A DNA stretch of 64,000 bases from contig NZ_MQUS01000008.1 of assembly GCF_001953885.1 (NCBI RefSeq), forward strand, positions 35,306 to 99,305, written 5' to 3'. The position numbers were made by a program, and so were the translations under genes. Positions 50,849-59,591 of this stretch are shown in pieces (positions within the stretch are counted from its first letter, which is position 1; each line of letters opens with the position of its first letter). This stretch comes from Streptomyces sp. IMTB 2501 (GTDB lineage: Bacteria > Actinomycetota > Actinomycetes > Streptomycetales > Streptomycetaceae). The notes under the pieces are model-generated. The model was not told the DNA's origin. It searched no databases and was given only the letters and a program-made list of their open reading frames with translations.

Positions 50849-52240
50849 TTAATGGTCGAGACCAGTCGCGACCGTTTTGCCCGATCGGCGTCTTCGCACC
50901 GACCCCCGGTGCCCGCGCCCGACCGGCTTGCGCCCGTCCAGCTGGAACCAGATCCGCACCTCCGTGCCGCCGAGCACCGAGGAGCCGATACGGACGTCGC
51001 CGCCGGTGGACTCGGCGAGCCGACGCACGATGTCCAGGCCGAGACCGGTCGAACCGGCGCTCCCGGAGCCGCGGCCACGGGCCATCGCCGCGTCCGGATC
51101 GGGTATGCCGGGGCCCGCGTCCGAGACCAGCACGATCACCGCGTCCTCGCCGTTGTGCACGTCGACCGCGAAGGCGGTGCCCTCGGCGGTGTGCCGGAAG
51201 ACATTGCCGAGCAGGGCGTCCAGCGACGCGGCGAGATCGGCGCGGGCCACGGGTATCCGCACCGGCCGCTCGACGCCGGCCACCCGCCACTTGCGGCCCT
51301 CGTCCTCGGCGAGCGCGGACCAGAACTCCATGCGCTCACGGACCACTTCCGCCGCGTCGCACCCGGCGCCGGGCCCGGCCGCGACGGTCTGCGGCTTGGC
51401 CTCCCGGGCGGTGCGGATGATGGTGTCGACCTCGCGCTCCAGCTGGGCGACGGCGGCCCGGGTCTGGTCGGCGGCCGGACCGGCGCCGAGGGAGGCCGTG
51501 TTCAGCCGGAGCACGGTCAGCGGGGTGCGCAAACGGTGGGAGAGGTCCGCGGCCAGCTCTCTCTCGTTCGCGAGGAGTTGGACGACCTGGTCGGCCATGG
51601 AGTTGAACGCCACGGCCGCGAGCCGCAGTTCGGTCGGGCCGTCCTCCGGCACCCGGGCGCCCAGCCTGCCCTCGCCCAGTTCGTGCGCGCCCCGGACCAG
51701 CCGCTGGGCGGGCCGCACCATGCGCACCCCGAGCCGGTCGGCGACCGCGACCGAGCCGAGGATCAGCCCGAGGCCGACGGCCGCGAGGACCGCCCAGGCG
51801 GTGCCGACGCCGTTGGTCACCTCGGACTCGGGGACGTAGACCTCGACGACCGCGATGTCGCCGGAGCCGAGCGCGACGGGCTGGAGCAGGGTCGATCCGC
51901 CGGCCACGGTGGCCGTGGAGGCCCGGCCCAGTTTCCGCACGGCCTGGATGTCACGGCCGGTGGCACGCTGCCGGCCGAGGTCGAGCGCGGACCGACCGGC
52001 ACCGGCGGGCAGATGCACGGCCATCCCGGAGTCGGCGCCGGCGGAGGCCACGACCCGCTCCAGCTTGTCCCGGTCGGTGGTGATGGACAGCGCGGGCGCC
52101 ACCGCGGCGGCCTCCCGCTCGGCGTTCGAGAACGCGCGGTCGCGGGCCATCTCCTTGACGACCAGGCCGAGTGGCACGGCGAAGGCGACCACGACCATCG
52201 TGGTGACCGCCAGGCAGACCTTGACCAGAGCCCACCTCAT
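50849..52240 (-). CDS. Two-component sensor histidine kinase
   Basis: This 463-residue membrane kinase has a first membrane helix (VKVCLAVTTMVVVAFAVPLGLVV), an extracytoplasmic sensor region of about 130 residues, a second helix (GTAWAVLAAVGLGLILGSVAVA), and a HAMP linker. The phospho-acceptor region is LAADLSHRLRTPLTVLRLN. The HATPase has LLGNVFRHTAEG (N-box), VSDAGPGIPD (G1) and GSTGLGLDIVRRLAESTGG (G2). It is coupled by ATGA overlap to the response regulator. The signal sensed is unknown. The chitinase DasR-like site falls in its last codons. Confidence 0.93.
   Translation of the reverse strand: MRWALVKVCLAVTTMVVVAFAVPLGLVVKEMARDRAFSNAEREAAAVAPALSITTDRDKLERVVASAGADSGMAVHLPAGAGRSALDLGRQRATGRDIQAVRKLGRASTATVAGGSTLLQPVALGSGDIAVVEVYVPESEVTNGVGTAWAVLAAVGLGLILGSVAVADRLGVRMVRPAQRLVRGAHELGEGRLGARVPEDGPTELRLAAVAFNSMADQVVQLLANERELAADLSHRLRTPLTVLRLNTASLGAGPAADQTRAAVAQLEREVDTIIRTAREAKPQTVAAGPGAGCDAAEVVRERMEFWSALAEDEGRKWRVAGVERPVRIPVARADLAASLDALLGNVFRHTAEGTAFAVDVHNGEDAVIVLVSDAGPGIPDPDAAMARGRGSGSAGSTGLGLDIVRRLAESTGGDVRIGSSVLGGTEVRIWFQLDGRKPVGRGHRGSVRRRRSGKTVATGLDH
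50853..50864. promoter_or_regulatory. DasR-like (dre) operator upstream of the chitinase
   Basis: TGGTCGAGACCA in context AATGGTCGAGACCAGT matches the dre consensus except for one central base. It is 137 bp before the chitinase start and lies in the kinase coding end. Confidence 0.75.
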
Positions 52241-52944
52241 CGCACCGGCTCCCCGTCCATGGGTGGCTCCAGCTTCACACCGACCCCCCGGAGCGTGTGC
52301 AGATAGCGGGGCCTTGCGGCTGTCTCCCCCAATTTCCGGCGCAACCAGGACAGATGGACATCGATGGTCTGGTCGTCGCCGTAGGACTGCTGCCAGACCT
52401 CGGCGAGGAGTTCCTTGCGCGGGACGACCACCCCTGGCCGGCCGGCCAGGAAGGCGAGCAGGTCGAACTCGCGGCGGGTCAGATCGAGGCGGGCCCCGTC
52501 CAGCTCGGCCTGGCGGCGCAGCGGGTCGACGGTCAGACCGCCGACCCGGAGCACGGACGAGGGCGCGGCCTCCGCGCTCACGGAGCGGGACCGGCGCAGC
52601 ACGGCCGCGATCCGCGCGGAGAGGTGGTCGACGGAGAACGGCTTGGTCAGGTAGTCGTCCGCGCCGGCGTTGAGCAGCCGGACGATCTCCGTCTCGTCGT
52701 CCCGGGCGGTGGCGATGATGACGGGCACGTCGGTGATGCCGCGGAGCATCTTCAGCGCCTCGGAGCCGTCCAGGTCCGGCAGTCCGAGGTCCAGGATGAC
52801 CACGTCGAAACGGAAATGGGCGACCTCGCGCAGCGCCTCCAGTGCCGTACCGACGCTGCGCACGGTGTGTGCGGCGTCGGTCAGATGCCGGATGAGCGCC
52901 GAGCGTACGAACTGGTCGTCCTCGACCACGAGCACACTTGCCAT
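52237..52944 (-). CDS. OmpR-family response regulator
   Basis: This 235-residue regulator has a receiver domain: VLVVEDDQFVRSAL with the acidic pocket, phospho-acceptor Asp in DVVILDLGLPDLDG, IATARDD and DYLTKPFS with the conserved Lys. The winged-helix DNA-binding domain has LTRREFDLLAFLAGRPGVVVPRKELLAEVWQQSYGDDQTIDVHLSWLRRKLGE. ATG 52944 is preferred over GTG 52953. It precedes and overlaps the kinase gene (ATGA) and is divergent from the secreted-protein gene at 53043, a possible target. Confidence 0.93.
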   Translation of the reverse strand: MASVLVVEDDQFVRSALIRHLTDAAHTVRSVGTALEALREVAHFRFDVVILDLGLPDLDGSEALKMLRGITDVPVIIATARDDETEIVRLLNAGADDYLTKPFSVDHLSARIAAVLRRSRSVSAEAAPSSVLRVGGLTVDPLRRQAELDGARLDLTRREFDLLAFLAGRPGVVVPRKELLAEVWQQSYGDDQTIDVHLSWLRRKLGETAARPRYLHTLRGVGVKLEPPMDGEPVR

Positions 52945-53042
52945 GCGCCGCACCGTACGCCATGCGGCCCACGCCGGCGGGTGCCTGTGGATAACTCAGG
53001 GGGTGTGCGGACGGCGGTGTCTCTGAGGCAGTATGGCCCGCG

Positions 53043-53555
53043 ATGCGCAGAGGACTCGTACACGTACTGGCGTGGCTGCTCGCGACGGGAGCGGCGGTCA
53101 CGCTGTCGTGGTGGGGTGTGCACACGGTGATGGCCGGGACGGCGTACGACCCGCCGCGCGCCCTGCCGATCGCGGCCGCCGACGCGACCACGCAGGGCAC
53201 GCAGGCCCTGGGCTCGCCGACACAGCGGCCGAACCCGTCGAAGCGGCCGTCGGCCGGCCCGGCGGCACCGGCCCCGTCCCACACCACCCGGACGCCGAGC
53301 CAGTCACCGACCGCCTCCGCTCCCGCGTCGTCCGGCCAGGTCAAGTCCTACGACACCGACGGCGGCCGGGCGGTGTTCGAGCTGGGCGGGTCCAGCGCCA
53401 CGCTCGTCTCGGCGACACCGGGGGCCGGCTGGTCGATGCAGCTGTGGAAGACCGACACCTGGATCCGGGTGGAGTTCAGCCGGGGCACCAGCCGGGTGTC
53501 GGTGATCTGCACCTGGCACGACGGGCCGCCGCATGTGGAGGTCGGGAACTACTGA
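53043..53555 (+). CDS. Membrane-anchored/secreted hypothetical protein
   Basis: This 170-residue protein has an N-terminal signal anchor (LVHVLAWLLATGAAVTLSWWGVHTVM). A Pro/Ser/Thr-rich linker (about residues 55-100) leads to a small C-terminal domain, VKSYDTDGGRAVFELGGSSATLVSATPGAGWSMQLWKTDTWIRVEFSRGTSRVSVICTWHDGPPHVEVGNY. It looks like a cell-surface sensor-accessory or wall-associated protein, but I recognise no characterised family. It is divergent from the two-component genes with 98 bp between, so it may be under their control. Confidence 0.75.
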   Translation: MRRGLVHVLAWLLATGAAVTLSWWGVHTVMAGTAYDPPRALPIAAADATTQGTQALGSPTQRPNPSKRPSAGPAAPAPSHTTRTPSQSPTASAPASSGQVKSYDTDGGRAVFELGGSSATLVSATPGAGWSMQLWKTDTWIRVEFSRGTSRVSVICTWHDGPPHVEVGNY

Positions 53556-53580
53556 CCGCCGCCTGCCGAACCGTCGCCGC

Positions 53581-54462
53581 TCAGCGGAACACCGAGGGCG
53601 GCGGGGCCGGTGAGGCCACGGCCGCCGCATCCGTCACGGGCGCGGCGCCGCCGGTGAAGTCCGTGAGCGGCTTGCCGTGTTCGACCCGGGCCGGGTGCGG
53701 GTCGGAGGCGGCGCGGCGGGTGAGTTCGGCGAGCGGGAGCGGGGCGTCGCAGGCCACGAGGATCGCGTTGCCGAAACGCTTGCCGCGCAGTACGGCCGGG
53801 TCGGCGATCAGCGCGAGTTCGGCGAACCGGGCCGCCGCGGTGGCGATCTGGCCGCGCAGATGGGCGAGCGGCGGGCCGTCGGCGAGGTTGGCGGCGTAGA
53901 CCCCGGACGGTTTCAGGGCCCGGCGGACCTCGTCCAGGAACTCGGTGGAGGTGAGGTGGGCCGGGGTGCGGGCGCCGCTGAAGACATCGGCGATGATCAG
54001 GTCCGCCCAGCCGTCCGGCACCTTGGCGAGACCCTCGCGGGCGTCCGCGGAGCGCACCCGGATCCGGGCGTTCGGGTCCAGCGGCAGCTCCCGGCGGACC
54101 AGTTGGACCAGGCTCGTGTCCCGTTCGACGACCTGCTGGGTGGAGCGGGGGCGGGTGTGGGCGGCGTACCGGGCGAGGGTGAACGCCCCGCCGCCGAGGT
54201 GCACGACGTGCACGGGCCTGCCGGGCGGGGCCACGAGGTCGATGACATGGCCGAGGCGGCGCTGGTACTCGAAGGACAGGTGGGCGGGGTCGTCCAGGTC
54301 GACGTGCGACTGGGGCGCGCCGTCGATCAGCAGCGTCCACGCGCGGCCCCGGTCGGGGTCGGGCACGAGCTGTGCGAGCCCGCCGTCGACCGCCTCCACG
54401 ACGGCTTCGGCAGCGGCTGATCCGCGCCGCCTGCTCCGGATGTTCCTGGACCTGCCCATCAC
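53581..54462 (-). CDS. Spermidine synthase-like (aminopropyltransferase-fold) protein
   Basis: This 293-residue protein has a Rossmann methyltransferase/aminopropyltransferase fold: QSHVDLDDPAHLSFEYQRRLGHVIDL, the nucleotide loop VVHLGGGAFTLARYAAHTRP, and VVERDTSLVQLVRRELPL. IRVRSADAREGLAKVPDGWADLIIADVFSGARTPAHLTSTEFLDEVRRAL follows. The Asp of ADVFSGA replaces the usual YDVIIxDxxDP of true spermidine synthases, so activity on polyamines is uncertain. It is probably a fused-spermidine-synthase-like protein of unknown substrate. ATG 54459 is an equal alternative start. Confidence 0.78.
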   Translation of the reverse strand: MMGRSRNIRSRRRGSAAAEAVVEAVDGGLAQLVPDPDRGRAWTLLIDGAPQSHVDLDDPAHLSFEYQRRLGHVIDLVAPPGRPVHVVHLGGGAFTLARYAAHTRPRSTQQVVERDTSLVQLVRRELPLDPNARIRVRSADAREGLAKVPDGWADLIIADVFSGARTPAHLTSTEFLDEVRRALKPSGVYAANLADGPPLAHLRGQIATAAARFAELALIADPAVLRGKRFGNAILVACDAPLPLAELTRRAASDPHPARVEHGKPLTDFTGGAAPVTDAAAVASPAPPPSVFR

Positions 54463-54501
54463 ATCATTTTCGCAGGCCGCCCGGGATCGCGCCGCACCGG
54501 T

Positions 54502-54921
54502 TCACTTGCGGTTGTCGGCCGCCTCGATCAGCCGGGCCGCCTCCCCGAGGGCCCGGCGCAGCACCACGGGGTCGGTGGCGAGGTCGGCGTCGCCGGGCGG
54601 CAGCAGCCAGTCGGAGCCCTCCACCGGTGGCTCGGGGTTCAGTGCGAGTCCGCGTCCGTCCGTCTCCGTGCAGGTGCTGCCGGGCACGTCCCAGCAGGCC
54701 GCCGTGCCGGCCGGGACCAGGAATCCGAGGGTGGCGCAGCCGCCGTCGTGCAGCACGGGCCCCACCGCGTCGCCGGCACCGCGCCGCAGGATGTCGACCG
54801 CCTCAAGGCCCTGCCTGGCCGGCACCGTCACGAGGTCACAGGCCGCCGGGTCCTCCTCGGACGACGGCGGCGGAGGTGACGACGGCGACGTACAAGGTTC
54901 GTTGCTCTGGCTGGTCTCCAT
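54502..54921 (-). CDS. Conserved hypothetical protein
   Basis: This 139-residue protein has a Ser/Pro-rich N-terminal tail. A compact domain with conserved Cys, Gly and Trp follows: GDAVGPVLHDGGCATLGFLVPAGTAACWDVPGSTCTETDGRGLALNPEPPVEGSDWLLPPGD. It reads like small actinomycete proteins found next to helix-turn-helix regulators, but its function is unknown. GGTGGAGG precedes ATG 54921. It is divergent from the TPR regulator at 55188 and ends 39 bp before the spermidine synthase-like gene, with which it may be cotranscribed. Confidence 0.7.
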   Translation of the reverse strand: METSQSNEPCTSPSSPPPPSSEEDPAACDLVTVPARQGLEAVDILRRGAGDAVGPVLHDGGCATLGFLVPAGTAACWDVPGSTCTETDGRGLALNPEPPVEGSDWLLPPGDADLATDPVVLRRALGEAARLIEAADNRK

Positions 54922-55187
54922 GCCGGCCTCCACCACACAGCCCTGTTGCGGTCCATGGGATCCAACGCGCGAGCGCGTCAACGGCTACGGCACAAGTGCG
55001 CCGCAAAGGATGGCACTTCATGGCAGATCATGGATGAGATATCCGGTTTGTAGCCAAACGCAGCGTGGCGGGTCCTTCACAGCAGGTACGTTCATGCCCG
55101 CCGGAACCAGGGCGTCACTCGGACAACTCGTCCCGAATCCGTCCCGGATCCGGCATGGTTCGACGGTTCGCACGAGAGGACCCGGCC

Positions 55188-56657
55188 ATGGCGTCGTCAA
55201 CCGTGACCTCGTCACAGTCCGAACGGCCACCCCGGCCCAACCTCGCCTTCCGGCAACTGCGCGGCAGGCGTTCACCGGCCGAGTTCGCGGCGCTCGTACG
55301 GCGCGCCGCGCGCGAGATCGGTGAGCGGGTGAGCTGTGACGCCCGTTACGTCGGAAGGGTCGAGGCGGGCGAGATCCGCTGCCCGAACTACGCCTACGAA
55401 CGGGTGTTCCTGCACATGTTCCCCGGTCGCACGCTCACCGACCTCGGGTTCGCGCCCCGCTCATCAGTGCGCGGCCGCGCGGCGCGTACGGCGGCGGACG
55501 CGCCCGAGACGCTCATCATCGTTGGGCGTCAAGGGGCGGGTGAGACGCCAGGGGCGTTCGAACCGTATGACACACCGGATGTGCAGGACCCGCACGAGCC
55601 GTACGCGAAAGACCACCTGAACCACGAGGAGAGCGACGTGCTGCGTCGCGCATTCATGACCGGCGGAGGCGCCACGATGGCCGCCGCCACGCTGAGCCCG
55701 CTGGGGCTCACCACGGACGCCGCGGCGGCGGTACGGTCCGCGCGCCGCCCCGGAAGCCCCGAGGCGGCCGCCCTGGAGGAGGCCGTCCGCCGGATCCGGC
55801 TGCTCGACGACCGGCACGGCGCGGACGGCCTCTACCGGCGCGCGGCGGCTCCGCTGCGCGCGGCGTACGCGCTGCTGGACGCCGGCGCGACCCGGCAGAC
55901 CACCGCGGACCGGCTGCACTCCGGCGCCGGTGAACTCGCCATCTCCGTGGGCTGGCTGGCGCATGACTCCGGCCGCTTCGACGACGCCCGCTCGCACTAC
56001 GCGGAGGCCCTGGCCACGGCCCGCATGACCGGGGATCCGGCGCTGGAGGCGCACGCCTTCTGCAACACCGCGTTCCTGGCACGGGACGCGGGCCGCCCCC
56101 GGGAAGCGGTCCGCGCGGCGCAGGCCGCCCAGCGCGCCGCCCGCCCGGTGGGATCCGACCGGCTGATGTCGCTGCTCGCGCTGCGCGAGGCCGGCGGCTG
56201 GGCGGGGCTCGCCGACCGCACGGGCTGCGAGCAGGCGCTGGCCCGGGCGCATGCCCTCTTCGGGCGGGGCCGCACGGACGCCGACCCCGAGTGGATGAGC
56301 TTCTACGGAGAGGCCGAACTTGAGGGGCTTGAGGCGCAGTGCTGGTCCACGCTGGGCGACTGGCGGCGCGCGTCCCGGCACGCGCGCCGGGCGGCGCATC
56401 TGCAGGATCCGCACTTCACCCGGAACATCGCCCTGTACACGGCGGAACTGGCCGACGACCTCGCCCGTGAGGGCCGCCCCGACGAGGCGGCTGCCGCCGG
56501 CCTGCAGGTGCTGTCCCTGCTGGACCAGGTCCAGTCCTCCCGCATCCAGGGGATGCTGGCGGGGACAGCGCGGGTGCTGCTGCCGCACCGGCGGGCGTCG
56601 GGGGTGTCGGAGTTCCTGGAGCGGCATGCGTCCGTACCGAGGACCGGGCGGGCGTAG
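55188..56657 (+). CDS. HTH/TPR transcriptional regulator-like protein
   Basis: This 489-residue protein has an N-terminal helix-turn-helix-like segment (RSPAEFAALVRRAAREIGERVSCDARYVGRVEAGEIRCPNYAYERVF), a disordered Pro/Gly-rich joint, and a long helical C-terminal part with TPR-type pairs (WLAHDSGRFDDARSHYAEALATARMTGDPALEAHAFCNTAFLARDAGR). This layout resembles NsdA/BldC-neighbour-type Streptomyces regulators that affect antibiotic production and sporulation, but a direct match is not claimed. ATG 55188 follows GAGAGGA; ATG 55155 is possible. It is divergent from the conserved hypothetical gene. Confidence 0.8.
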   Translation: MASSTVTSSQSERPPRPNLAFRQLRGRRSPAEFAALVRRAAREIGERVSCDARYVGRVEAGEIRCPNYAYERVFLHMFPGRTLTDLGFAPRSSVRGRAARTAADAPETLIIVGRQGAGETPGAFEPYDTPDVQDPHEPYAKDHLNHEESDVLRRAFMTGGGATMAAATLSPLGLTTDAAAAVRSARRPGSPEAAALEEAVRRIRLLDDRHGADGLYRRAAAPLRAAYALLDAGATRQTTADRLHSGAGELAISVGWLAHDSGRFDDARSHYAEALATARMTGDPALEAHAFCNTAFLARDAGRPREAVRAAQAAQRAARPVGSDRLMSLLALREAGGWAGLADRTGCEQALARAHALFGRGRTDADPEWMSFYGEAELEGLEAQCWSTLGDWRRASRHARRAAHLQDPHFTRNIALYTAELADDLAREGRPDEAAAAGLQVLSLLDQVQSSRIQGMLAGTARVLLPHRRASGVSEFLERHASVPRTGRA

Positions 56658-56708
56658 CGGTCCGGGGGTGGGGACCGGTGTGCTTGAGCGACCCACCCTC
56701 GCCGCCCG

Positions 56709-57305
56709 TCAGGCGGCCAGGTGCCCCATGTCGTTCCAGCTCTCGATCGCGGGCTCCCCGTAGGCCCAGCCGAGGACCGACAGCGAGGTCGGGTTGAGGC
56801 GTATCCGCGCGGCGAACTCCAGCGGCAGGCCCAGCCAGCGGGCGCCTATGGAGCGAAGAATGTGGCCGTGGGCGAAGACCAGCACGTCCCGGTCCGCGGA
56901 CCGTGCCCACGCAACCACCTCGTCCGCACGCGCGGAGACGTCGGCGATGCTCTCGCCCTCCGGCACCCCGTCCCGCCAGATCAGCCACCCCGGCCGCACG
57001 GCCTGGATCTCGTCCGGTGTCATGCCTTCGTAGGCGCCGTAGTCCCACTCCATGAGCGTGTCCCAGGTGGTGGCACGGTCGCCGAACCCGGCCAGTTCGC
57101 ACGTCTCACGCGCGCGTGCCAGCGGACTGGTGCGCACCTCCACCCCCGGCAGCCCGTCCAGCGGAGCGCGGTGCAGTCGCTCGCCGAGCAGCTTGGCTCC
57201 CCGCCGGCCCTCCTCCAGCAGCGGCACATCGGTCCTGCCGGTGTGCTTGCCGGACAGCGACCATTCCGTCTGTCCGTGCCGGGCCAGCAGGATGCGCGGT
57301 GCCAT
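56709..57305 (-). CDS. Histidine phosphatase family protein
   Basis: This 198-residue phosphoglycerate mutase-like phosphatase has ILLARHGQTEWS, whose His10 forms the phospho-enzyme. Conserved Arg is in VRTSPLARARETCELAG, acid Glu in TLMEWDYGAYEGMT, and the second catalytic His in VLVFAHGHILRSIGARWLGLPLEF. It hydrolyses a small phosphoester whose identity is unclear. It converges on the TPR regulator and is divergent from the PAP2 gene. Confidence 0.92.
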   Translation of the reverse strand: MAPRILLARHGQTEWSLSGKHTGRTDVPLLEEGRRGAKLLGERLHRAPLDGLPGVEVRTSPLARARETCELAGFGDRATTWDTLMEWDYGAYEGMTPDEIQAVRPGWLIWRDGVPEGESIADVSARADEVVAWARSADRDVLVFAHGHILRSIGARWLGLPLEFAARIRLNPTSLSVLGWAYGEPAIESWNDMGHLAA

Positions 57306-57526
57306 GGGGGACCTTTCCGGGAGCGGGACGCCACACAGACGTCACAGGAACAAAAAGAGAGGACTTCTCCATCATCGCTCACACCCGTTCGGGGCAACCC
57401 GGCGGGCGATCTCGGCGTCTTTGTGGGCCGGAGGGCCCTCATGGGCGAGATACGTACGCCGTAAGGTGGCACGGTCGCCCACCCGGGCGCACCGCAACAG
57501 CACAGCCGAAGGGGGCGGGCGATCGG

Positions 57527-58471
57527 ATGCCGCAGACCGAGACACCGGGCACCGAGGGGGTCCCGCGGGCCCGGCTGCGCTGGTGGACCGAGCTGCCCCT
57601 GATCCTCCTGGTCTACGGCTGTTACTCGGCCGGCCGTCTCCTCGCGCGCGGTGACGTGCACAGCGCCGTCGACCACGGTCTGGCGATCCTGCGCTTCGAG
57701 CAGACCCTGCACCTCAACGCCGAGCACCCGCTCAACCGGCTGTTCACGCGTGAGCCCTGGCTCGGGGTGCCGGCGGACTTCTGGTACGCCTCGCTGCACT
57801 ACATGGTCACACCCGCCATCCTGATATGGCTGTTCCGGGCCCGCGCCGAGTACTACCGGCGGGCCCGCACCTGGCTGATGACCTCCACGTTCATCGGCCT
57901 GATCGGCTTCACGCTGGTGCCGACCTGCCCGCCCCGGCTGCTCGCCGCCGGGCACGGCTTCGTGGACACCATGGCGCACTACAGCTCGTACGGCTGGTGG
58001 GGCGGTGACGCGAGCGCGCCGCGCGGCATGGGCGGGATGACCAACCAGTACGCGGCGATGCCGAGCCTGCACGTCGGCTGGGCGCTGTGGTGTGGGGTGA
58101 TGCTGTGGCGGCACGGCGGCACCCGCCTCGCGAAGGTCCTCGGTGTGGTCTATCCGCTGGGCACCGCGCTGGTGGTCATGGGCACCGCCAACCACTACTT
58201 GCTCGACGCGGTCGCGGGTGTCGCCGTGATGGGCGCCGGCTTCCTGCTGGCACCGCGCGTGACGCGGGTTCTGGACCTGCTCCGGTCCCGTCTGTTCCCG
58301 CGCAGCACAGCCGTCGCGGGCGGCACCGCCTCCCCGATTGTCAGTGGCGGATGCCAGACTTCCGCGGGTGAGCGAATTCCACGGCAGCGCGAGTCGCAGC
58401 TCGACGCCGGGGCCGAGCCGGACGCCTCCCCCCGCGACGCGGGAGAAGGGGCTGCGGCGCCGGCTCGCTGA
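57527..58471 (+). CDS. PAP2-superfamily membrane phosphatase/transferase
   Basis: This 314-residue membrane protein has about six hydrophobic segments. It resembles the inositolphosphotransferase-like branch of the PAP2 superfamily: WYASLHYMVTPAILIWLF, GFTLVPTCPPRLL, and AMPSLHVGWALWCGVMLWR (C2 motif with catalytic His). TANHYLLDAVAGVAVMGAG is the C3 motif with the second His and Asp. The role is in lipid or polyprenyl phosphate metabolism by family. The last 35 residues are disordered and overlap the nuclease gene in another frame. Confidence 0.85.
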   Translation: MPQTETPGTEGVPRARLRWWTELPLILLVYGCYSAGRLLARGDVHSAVDHGLAILRFEQTLHLNAEHPLNRLFTREPWLGVPADFWYASLHYMVTPAILIWLFRARAEYYRRARTWLMTSTFIGLIGFTLVPTCPPRLLAAGHGFVDTMAHYSSYGWWGGDASAPRGMGGMTNQYAAMPSLHVGWALWCGVMLWRHGGTRLAKVLGVVYPLGTALVVMGTANHYLLDAVAGVAVMGAGFLLAPRVTRVLDLLRSRLFPRSTAVAGGTASPIVSGGCQTSAGERIPRQRESQLDAGAEPDASPRDAGEGAAAPAR

Positions 58472-59591
58472 GCTGCGCGGTCCCGACGTACCGGCCAAGG
58501 CCCTGGACGCGCGTGCCCTCGCGGCGCTGGCCGCGAACCCGGGGTGCTCGCGGCGGGCGATCCTGGACGGCGCCGGGGTGGACAAGGCGCGGCTGGCGAG
58601 CGCACTGGGCGCGCCGTCCGGTTTCGGGCAGTCGCAGTTCGCGCTGACCCGGGGCAACGCGTTCGAGGCGCGGGTGAAGGCCGACGGCGGCGCGGAGCTG
58701 CTGCGCCTCCCACACGCCCACCTCGACCCGGGCGCCGAGCCGCCGGCCGGGGCCGCCGTGCCCGACCTGACCGCGCACGGCCCCGAGGGGCGTACGGCCC
58801 GTACGGCGCTGGCGCTGCGCGAGGCGACGCGCGCGGGCGGCTGGACGCTCCTCGACCATCCGATGCTGGCGCTCGACGTGGCCGGCTCGCTCGCGTTCCT
58901 GGAGCCGGACGCGGTGGTGGTGCACCCGGACGGCAGCTGGTCGGTGGTGGAGATCAAGTCCTTCCCGGTGCTGGACGGTTCGGCGGACCCGGCCAAGGTC
59001 GGCGCGGCGGCCCGGCAGGCGGCGGTGTACGTGCTCGCCCTGGAGGAGGTCGCTGCCCGGCTCACCGAGGAAAGAGCTCCCTCCCCGCGCGTGCGTCACC
59101 AGGTGCTGCTGGTCTGCCCGAAGGACTTCTCCAACCTGGCCGCGGGCTCCGCCGTCGACATCCGCAAACAGCGCGCGGTCACCGCCCGCCAGCTGGCCCG
59201 GCTCACCCGGGTCGAGGAGATCGCCGAGGCCCTGCCGGAGGGCATGTGCTTCGCCCCCGACCAGAGCGCCGAGGAGCTGACGGCGGCCGTGGCGGCGGTC
59301 CCGGCGACGTACGCGCCCGAGTGCCTGTCCGCCTGCGAACTGGCCTTCCACTGCCGGGAACGCTCCCGCGAGGCGGGCGCCGTCACCCGCCTCGGCCGGC
59401 CCCTGCGGGCCGAACTGGGCGGTCTGACCACGGCCGAGGACGTCCTCGCGGCGGCCCGCGGCGAGCTGGGCGACCCGGACGACCCGGCGGTCGCGGCCCT
59501 GCGCCGGGCGGCGGCCCTGCGCGCGGAGGCCCTCCGGACGGCCGAGGCACGCGCGCGTGCGGAGGCGGAGGTGGCGGCCCTGTGTCCCTGA
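58368..59591 (+). CDS. RecB-like (TM0106-type) nuclease with Cas4-like Fe-S cysteines
   Basis: This protein of about 407 residues has a PD-(D/E)xK nuclease core: FLEPDAVVVHPDGSWSVVEIKSFP supplies the Asp, Glu and Lys, and an N-terminal helix carries a Cys in NPGCSRRAIL. Near the end, PECLSACELAFHCRERS gives three more Cys, the one-plus-three pattern that holds a 4Fe-4S cluster in Cas4, AddB and Dna2-type nucleases. It is expected to cut or resect DNA ends. The start is uncertain: GTG 58368 is used, and GTG 58344 or TTG 58338 are possible. All overlap the PAP2 gene. It leads a coupled operon with the next two genes. Confidence 0.78.
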   Translation: MSEFHGSASRSSTPGPSRTPPPATREKGLRRRLAELRGPDVPAKALDARALAALAANPGCSRRAILDGAGVDKARLASALGAPSGFGQSQFALTRGNAFEARVKADGGAELLRLPHAHLDPGAEPPAGAAVPDLTAHGPEGRTARTALALREATRAGGWTLLDHPMLALDVAGSLAFLEPDAVVVHPDGSWSVVEIKSFPVLDGSADPAKVGAAARQAAVYVLALEEVAARLTEERAPSPRVRHQVLLVCPKDFSNLAAGSAVDIRKQRAVTARQLARLTRVEEIAEALPEGMCFAPDQSAEELTAAVAAVPATYAPECLSACELAFHCRERSREAGAVTRLGRPLRAELGGLTTAEDVLAAARGELGDPDDPAVAALRRAAALRAEALRTAEARARAEAEVAALCP

